Shown: positions 9,501 through 9,866 of the stretch, piece after piece
Layout: every line of letters starts with the position of its first letter
How positions within the stretch are numbered: the first letter of the stretch is position 1
Origin: Planctomycetia bacterium
Lineage (GTDB): Bacteria > Planctomycetota > Planctomycetia > Pirellulales > UBA1268
DNA: 9,866 bases
Assembly: GCA_009926295.1 (NCBI GenBank)
Contig: RFPF01000098.1
Location: 1 to 9,866 of the forward strand
Direction of reading: 5' to 3'
Program-made: the position numbers and the translations under genes
Notes under the pieces: model-generated
The model's input: only the letters and a program-made list of their open reading frames with translations
Told to the model about the DNA's origin: nothing
The model's database searches: none

Positions 9501-9866
9501 GTTCAGCGGAAGTGGTGCTTACACGCTCTCCGGCACGGCCGCGGCCGCGGTCGTGACCACCGGCCTCGTGGATGTCGGGGCCGGCACCGCCTCGGCTCCG
9601 CCCCTTCGCGTCGACGGCCCGGAGCTGGAACCAATACTCTCCGTCGGCCTCGGCCCGATACGTGAAGGAACCGGCGTCAGGGGCCGCCTCACCCGCCGCC
9701 GCCCACGTCACGCCGAGGTCCTTGGAAACGTTGAGCACGATCCGCTGTGGAGCGGAGTCGGCGGATTTGGCAGGCGGCGGTCGGAACGGAATGGAGAACA
9801 CGCGTTGCCGTGTGCGCACGAGTTCCGGCAGCGAAGTCGACTCGTTCTGCTGAGCCGATCGTGCCA
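502..9866 (+). CDS. Giant secreted polysaccharide lyase family 8 protein with LamG domain and autotransporter-associated beta-strand repeats (3' end outside window or lost)
   Basis: One frame is open from ATG 502 to the window end (about 3,121 codons, no stop). ATG 502 is chosen because it begins a textbook signal peptide (MGRFLASTLLIAAVALGSAA) directly ahead of the lyase domain. No clear Shine-Dalgarno sequence lies in the 17 bases after the previous stop. Order of parts: signal peptide 1-22; PL8 lyase about 24-720; LamG-like about 735-980; Trp-rich module about 984-1057; PATR repeats and related beta-helix sequence about 1088-2760; passenger end motif (GTGTVGGSTTIQSGATLAPG) 2779-2798; a closing segment to about 2940; a new Trp-rich module about 2940-3013. 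PL8 enzymes cleave uronic-acid polysaccharides (hyaluronan, chondroitin, xanthan) by beta-elimination; the substrate here is undetermined. The repeats probably form a long beta-helical stalk. Authentic coding appears to end near base 9595 (residue about 3032). The remaining codons are antisense to a different gene, so the true C-terminus and anchor are not visible. Confidence 0.9.
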   Translation, partial: MGRFLASTLLIAAVALGSAAHGDDLDTVAARIKADTYSSALSATTTTGYLNTLGANGRWSDVNYADTSITNWAPATHLTRMLFMAEAYANPSHSLYQSATLLDGIRKAYDAYVTLDPKSSNWWYNEINTPQLLGKTILLVQPQLTAAQITSGTTIIARSYYPRSYNAGTNTGENRQWRALATVLRGAITHDTTLTSEAFGAISDVYVVTTGEGVQPDGSFHQHGAQLYNGGYGLSFSQDAADLSSYAAGTTYAMPAGSTQVLVDYLLDGQQWMLRGVSFEATAQGRGISRSSSVNLGKGMYSVIDQTMTLTSYRSAELTTMRNRLYAAQTSGTASPALALVGHKHFWNSDYTAHHRAGFSATVKVSSTRTLEPESINGEGLKNLHLADGVNLVQQRGDEYTGIQPIWDWRRLPGTTTEQGTYSLTPPGGLTNPGSTGFAGGVSDGRNGASVLDYSALNVKAHKAWFFFDDVEVALGAGIDATAATSPVITTLNQTFQKGAVSWGTTSGSTGSLASGTQTRSDVSWVLHDGVGYVFPTAQSVTVQAAVQSGSWSALATSNTSTALVTGSVFSLQVNHGTAPSGGSYSYAILPGASGSSVAAYAAAPAVRVLANTRTLQAARHDGLALTQGAFYASGTLSTGSGATLAVREPSLVMLDESTTATKLSVSNPYGLATTIHADVTQTQPEGPDEFTRVTLRLSGSDQGGATASRTFDQPASRTFAYQLRDAAPAGAPLAYRWSFEGGTAADRLVNSGTGANATLQAVAYGSEGSAAKIAYGLGIDETTVAMSPQRLGRLAANAGGALLATTGTVAIPTAFTVEALVRPDLMETGGSIGYAVMAGGATTNNRGYFVVNQEGTSSDSTATIIGDSISQADNVGQTIAAFVPGHWYYVANTYTVSGSQTTINSYVADLTAGQTAVTQAVANQVASGKPLTAAQMAIGGYFVSGTAQEAWSGSIDEVSLFGRVLSGTEVQARLDSLYQAPAQVSWSAAASGTAVGGSGTWSTTGLRWVNGSGRMLPVTTAQLVFGGSAGTVTVSGSQAAAGGLNFAADGYTITGGTLALAGNQAANTVTVNAGTATLATTLSATGGMTMSGPGTLVLSGSRSTVAGPLAVTGGKLVVDPGAGGFAAGGKLQLASGSGTSAALEIRSGTNTFTSAGIAAIGDSSGTATLDVKGGVTTFDVTASRLLVGNKGAGTINVAAGSLALTGSNDITLGGDSAYAANNAAGTITVTGGTLSIPGTGAFRMGVNVTGTTSGAQGTVNLNGGVFETARGFTLGTGAGTINFNGGTLRALASSTGFMVVTTAQVGPGGAAIDTGTNTVAIAQPLVTSGSGSGGLTKTGAGTLKLSGSNTYTGTTAISGGTLALSGAGTLGTGPVSVAGFGATLDISALSASGLSVGGLTGVAGSAIALGGKALSVNAGTSGTFTGVLSGVGGGLTKTGTGSLTLAGANTYTGATNVSAGTLAVTSAYAGTSGTYSAVTVSDGATLSVTQASAGATYNASRLALGSGSGGRLSLALALGSTAAPITTSTLALTGTSTLQLNLTPVAGMKLIAHSSPLVGSVSQLQLVGLPFRVSATLVDTGSASINVGTVQNNVPKWTGAVDGVWNVDTSGTGGSGTLNWKETNSGVTTRYIQASSGTDAVVFDDSATGGTSITLSGTVQPVGLAFTNATKNYSITGAGSITGMAGITKSGTGAVTLATANTFTGGVTVNAGLLSIGHSGALGGGRLTIGGGSINNTSGTAITTTSAVAQDWNADFTFVGSNDLSFNGGAVTLGGDRTVTVSAGQLTVGGVAGAGRALTKAGAGMLAIGASTYTGTTTVNAGTLRAASSTSFTNTVGVTLANVAGATLDLAGFSQTITNLSGGGAIGGNVVLGGATLSTGAAADATIGGLSGAGGLVKNGDGRLSVLGSTATFTGTTAVNGGTLDVGRIGGTFGSGAIAVSGASFIQASGTLTQAVVGDAAGISARGGDLVVNVGGSGAPIDLDASGAGGLGQMIFGSPTADSRVIVRNQIGIDNAAGTGAITVNSGTAGTASAELSGVVGNGGAGGDNGFVKFGGGRLVLSAANTITGVSKATAGVVQLANPLALQFSTIDTTGTGTFDVTGIASPTIGGLSGSGALASVITAGYGGVTSLTLNRVSGTQAYSGVIAAGAPGMSLTKAGAGTQVLSGSNTYSGGTLVNGGTLALSGGSNRLPSATALTFGGGTVAVTGTTQVNQTVASLAVSDSTSAAWVNATPASSTLTVTGSVSIGGGIGTSSLLLQPTAAGGIVLSASSGVTLNPGGELRLGAVITGSNTYFGATCPGPLRISGGSLTAAALVGTADGFTNASAVSVNAVGPLTMTSGQFFLDNSGANGDRRMSFNGNVSITGGTFDQAAGATTGNAICLSGSSTAPNNGTTGSYTFNVSPASYDPNMGISVFATGTTSLTLGMPASQVPFQVMYRNWGLHVLSSTAAGNAIGSLLISDASSTQAVGNTVRLGSNLTLAAGSAPPTQTGYSLALESGTANVGVDVNGYTFDMTASTGIWQPNASPSSTGTTAQTFWQLSSTSGTGRFIANGFNFVYSATGTAGTSNAFTSVGANVILESRVGDDGFNDLGSGSISSASTFRYSGTAAAATPAVLTAGTSIGNLEVTGPGTLKVTSIAGTVGKVSVANGSLVLGGTAALPSIPALSVTGGTFNLAGYATTIGDLSGAAGGTITSGSSATVTLAAGGANSTRYDGVIANSAGSLALVKQGAGALTLGGSNSYKGGTTVMAGSLVVQGDQSAATGAVVVASGATLAGTGTVGGSTTIQSGATLAPGASPGTLTFTQGLTWAGGGNYNWQVLDAGGTAGTSRGWDLVSVAGTLSIASTAANPFRLNLWTLSGTSPDVSGSAANFDATKPASWRIANATGGISGFSADKFQISATAANGTGGFANGTARGTFNLALSGSTGLDLVFTPVTTLTWCGDGVNPGGSGAWTTSGANWSNGKAIGPWAANATAVFSGTGGAVTVGAGVTAAGVKFSGSGAYTLSGTAAAAVVTTGLVDVGAGTASAPPLRVDGPELEPILSVGLGPIREGTGVRGRLTRRRPRHAEVLGNVEHDPLWSGVGGFGRRRSERNGEHALPCAHEFRQRSRLVLLSRSC
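571..2661 (+). other. Polysaccharide lyase family 8 catalytic domain, apparently intact
   Basis: Residues about 24-720 match the PL8 layout: alpha/alpha-toroid N-terminal part (about 24-340), central beta-sandwich (about 345-610) and small C-terminal beta domain (about 615-705). Visible hallmarks: SSNWWYNEINTP (120-130), the aromatic-patch motif; TGEN with Asn174; DGSFHQH with His223; LYNGGYG with Tyr232; QGRGISR with Arg286 and Arg290; HHRAGF at 354-359; ESINGE with Glu374 and Asn377; LPGTTT at 412-417. The spacings Asn-49-His, His-9-Tyr and His-63-Arg agree closely with the Asn349/His399/Tyr408/Arg462 set of pneumococcal hyaluronate lyase as I recall it, and Glu374/Asn377 with the pair in Pedobacter chondroitinase AC. 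It should therefore be an active endo- or exo-lyase. Whether it acts on hyaluronan, chondroitin, xanthan or an algal polysaccharide cannot be read from the motifs. Confidence 0.9.
2704..3441 (+). other. LamG / concanavalin A-like domain
   Basis: Residues about 735-980 begin with AYRWSFEGG, where such domains usually have a Trp/Phe plus an acidic residue in the first strand. They continue with TAFTVEALVRP (814-824), equivalent to the 'ftveaWvrp' strand. They end with the family-typical EAWSGSIDEVSLFGRVLSG (950-968), where the bound-metal or fold-closing Asp-Glu sits in the last strand. LamG-like domains are often carbohydrate-binding or spacer domains in secreted enzymes. Placed directly after the lyase, it may help to hold polysaccharide, which is an inference. 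The middle of the domain is divergent. Confidence 0.8.
3451..3672 (+). repeat. Trp-rich 'GGSGTW' module, copy A
   Basis: The module begins QVSWSAAASG and continues TAVGGSGTWSTTGLRWVNGS. A strand resembling AQLVFGGSAGTVTVSG and a final strand resembling LNFAADGYTITGG follow. This W...GGSGTW...W...VFGG..GTVTVSG...G..F....Y.I.GG pattern is common at the start of beta-strand-repeat passengers in planctomycetes and Verrucomicrobia. Here it separates the LamG domain from the repeat stalk. It recurs near 5284 and 9319. Confidence 0.65.
3967..3996. repeat. Perfect inverted repeat (13-bp arms, 4-base loop) inside the giant gene
   Basis: The left arm GCTGGAATCGCCG (3967-3979) is followed by CGAT (3980-3983) and the exact reverse complement CGGCGATTCCAGC (3984-3996). 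In frame it encodes AGIAAIGDSS, ordinary passenger sequence. It would form a strong hairpin in the mRNA. There is no run of T after it and the frame continues, so it is not an intrinsic terminator for this gene. A role is not established. Confidence 0.7.
4579..4601 (+). repeat. Direct repeat copy 1 (23 bases, pairs with 7042-7064)
   Basis: The 23 bases here, starting GGCGGCACGCTCG and ending CCCTCTCGGG, recur exactly at 7042-7064. Both encode GGTLALSG at the end of a PATR repeat. Identity at nucleotide level over a shared protein motif suggests repeat duplication or gene-internal recombination, though strong codon bias could also produce it. Confidence 0.6.
5284..5544 (+). repeat. Trp-rich module, copy B (divergent)
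   Basis: The module reads VPKWTGAVDGVWNVDTSGT, then GGSGTLNWKET, then TDAVVFDDSATGGTSITLSG and VGLAFTNATKNYSITGAG. It keeps the Trp residues, the GGSGT core, the VVF strand, the 'xVxLSGTVxPxGLxF' strand and the final YSITG. In GGSGTW the last Trp is replaced by Leu, with a Trp two residues later. It lies directly before another PATR repeat, as copy A lies before repeat block 1. Confidence 0.6.
5560..7065 (+). repeat. PATR repeat block 2 (five repeats)
   Basis: Repeats are visible at 5560-5652 (GITKSGTGAVTLATANTFTG), 5890-5982 (ALTKAGAGMLAIGASTYTG), 6184-6282 (GGLVKNGDGRLSVLGSTAT), 6652-6750 (FVKFGGGRLVLSAANTITG, the most degenerate) and 6961-7065 (SLTKAGAGTQVLSGSNTYSG). Spacing is irregular (about 210-470 bases between repeats). 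Non-motif beta-helix turns rich in 'LSGxG' and 'GGxL' fill the gaps. These probably continue the surface stalk. There is no catalytic motif in this block. Confidence 0.85.
7042..7064 (+). repeat. Direct repeat copy 2 (pairs with 4579-4601)
   Basis: An exact match to 4579-4601, in the same frame and the same place in its PATR repeat. The surrounding bases differ, so only the strand-ending part of the repeat is conserved at DNA level. Confidence 0.6.
7066..8676 (+). other. Long passenger stretch without recognisable PATR repeats
   Basis: This part of the giant gene (residues about 2189-2725) stays in frame and is Thr/Ser/Gly/Ala-rich. It lacks the LTKxGxGTLxLSGxNTYTG pattern and has more aromatic residues and longer non-repetitive strands, for example SYDPNMGISVFATG (7720-7761), VPFQVMYRNWGLHVLSS (7801-7851), VDVNGYTFDMTASTGIWQP (8026-8082) and AQTFWQLSSTSGTGRFIANG (8113-8169). 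From about 8350 it returns to ordinary beta-helix style (SIGNLEVTGPGTLKV). I do not recognise a domain. It may be degenerate beta-helix or a separate binding segment. Confidence 0.6.
8677..9318 (+). repeat. Last PATR repeat and passenger-closing segment
   Basis: A PATR repeat lies at 8677-8775 (SLALVKQGAGALTLGGSNSY). It is followed by GATLAGTGTVGGSTTIQSG and ATLAPGASPGTLTFTQGL (8821-8931), the well-known end-of-passenger pattern 'GxLxGxGTVGG...GATLAPGxSPGTLT'. Next come NYNWQVLDAGG, WDLVSVAGTLSI, FRLNLWTLSG, SWRIANATGGISGFSADKF and GLDLVFTPV. In planctomycete relatives this closing segment is typically followed within a few residues by VPEP and a membrane anchor. Here it is not. Confidence 0.8.
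9319..9540 (+). repeat. Trp-rich 'GGSGxW' module, copy C
   Basis: The module reads TLTWCGDGVNPGGSGAWTTS, then GANWSNGKAIGPW, NATAVFSGTGGAVTVGAG and GVKFSGSGAYTLSGT. It matches copies A and B in order of motifs: a Trp strand, GGSGxW, a second Trp, an AVF strand, a G-V-T-V strand and a final Y-x-L-S-G strand. It starts immediately after 'LVFTPV', where a C-terminal anchor would be expected. This implies that a further passenger cycle was beginning when the coding signal breaks off. Confidence 0.65.
9574..9604. other. Apparent strand-switch junction between two unrelated genes
   Basis: To the left, the plus strand encodes beta-strand-repeat protein up to about VDVGAGTA. The 12 bases at 9580-9591 (GCCGGCACCGCC) also occur at 3721-3732 in the same frame and context, supporting authentic plus-strand sequence at least that far. 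To the right, the plus translation turns into RLTRRRPRHAEV-type sequence, while the minus strand reads as a plausible protein (through AVDAKGR, ending about 9598). The exact break is uncertain because both strands look acceptable across roughly 9574-9600. Genomic rearrangement and a chimeric join are both possible. Confidence 0.7.
9598..9866 (-). CDS. Internal fragment of an unidentified planctomycete-type secreted or envelope protein (both ends missing)
   Basis: On the minus strand a frame is open from the window edge (first full codon GCA at 9864-9862, then RSAQQNESTSLPELVRTR). It reads RVFSIPFRPPP, QRIVLNVSKDLGVTWAAAGE, then SFTYRAEADGEYWFQLRAVD and AKGR. GTG 9819 is internal, so the real start lies outside the window. 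The alternating strand pattern with a 'S.D.G.TW' turn and a 'DGEYWF.LRAVD' strand looks like the Ig/FN3-like beta-sandwich domain seen in many planctomycete proteins, where it is usually followed by a 'PDLRVIVD' strand. That following strand is not found here: beyond about 9570 the minus frame becomes antisense to the giant gene (HEAGGHDRGRG). The gene is therefore truncated at this join. Function unknown. Confidence 0.7.

Noticed and set aside
8251..9570. Continuation of the minus-strand frame leftward beyond the strand-switch point
   Set aside because: After about AVDAKGRSRGGAGPDI the translation changes to HEAGGHDRGRG-type shadow sequence opposite clear plus-strand passenger motifs. Only the part right of about 9598 looks real.
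9572..9853. Small plus-strand open frame of 93 codons at the right end
   Set aside because: Antisense to the coherent minus-strand fragment and without recognisable features.
8821..9866. C-terminal autotransporter beta-barrel (type V secretion)
   Set aside because: PATR repeats often precede such a barrel in proteobacteria, but no amphipathic barrel strands or terminal aromatic residue are seen. Planctomycete PATR proteins usually lack one.

Overview
The window is GC-rich bacterial DNA that most resembles a planctomycete of the Pirellulales type. The evidence is a C-terminal PEP-CTERM anchor of the form VPEPGALALAGIG followed by a basic tail, very large secreted Thr/Gly/Ser-rich beta-strand-repeat proteins, and little sign of a Shine-Dalgarno sequence. 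This placement comes from protein style, not from a marker gene.

Layout. Bases 2-484 (+) are the 3' end of a secreted PEP-CTERM protein. After a 17-base gap, one giant plus-strand frame opens at ATG 502 and has no stop codon before the window ends. Its translation runs: signal peptide (about residues 1-22); a complete family 8 polysaccharide lyase (about 24-720) with all expected catalytic residues; a LamG/concanavalin A-like domain (about 735-980); then about 2,000 residues of passenger made of autotransporter-associated beta-strand (PATR) repeats, three Trp-rich 'GGSGTW' modules and an unrecognised stretch. Near base 9310, at the kind of position where related planctomycete proteins often finish with a PEP-CTERM tail, the chain instead begins another module.

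At about 9574-9604 the coding signal changes strand. Up to there the plus strand reads as beta-strand-repeat protein. Beyond it the plus translation becomes Arg/Pro-rich nonsense, while the minus strand reads as part of a different secreted or envelope protein (beta-sandwich-like, with an 'EADGEYWFQLRAVD' motif). Two unrelated genes are thus joined 3' to 3', both broken. This is either a real rearrangement or a chimeric assembly or amplification join, and the sequence alone cannot say which.

Taken together, the two plus-strand genes suggest cell-surface or extracellular polysaccharide breakdown: a secreted lyase for uronic-acid polysaccharide carried on a very long, probably surface-displayed stalk, beside a PEP-CTERM/exosortase-sorted protein. 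Almost all other long open frames, especially on the minus strand opposite the giant gene, are antisense shadows caused by high GC. I see no RNA genes, CRISPR arrays, mobile elements, convincing promoters or terminators.
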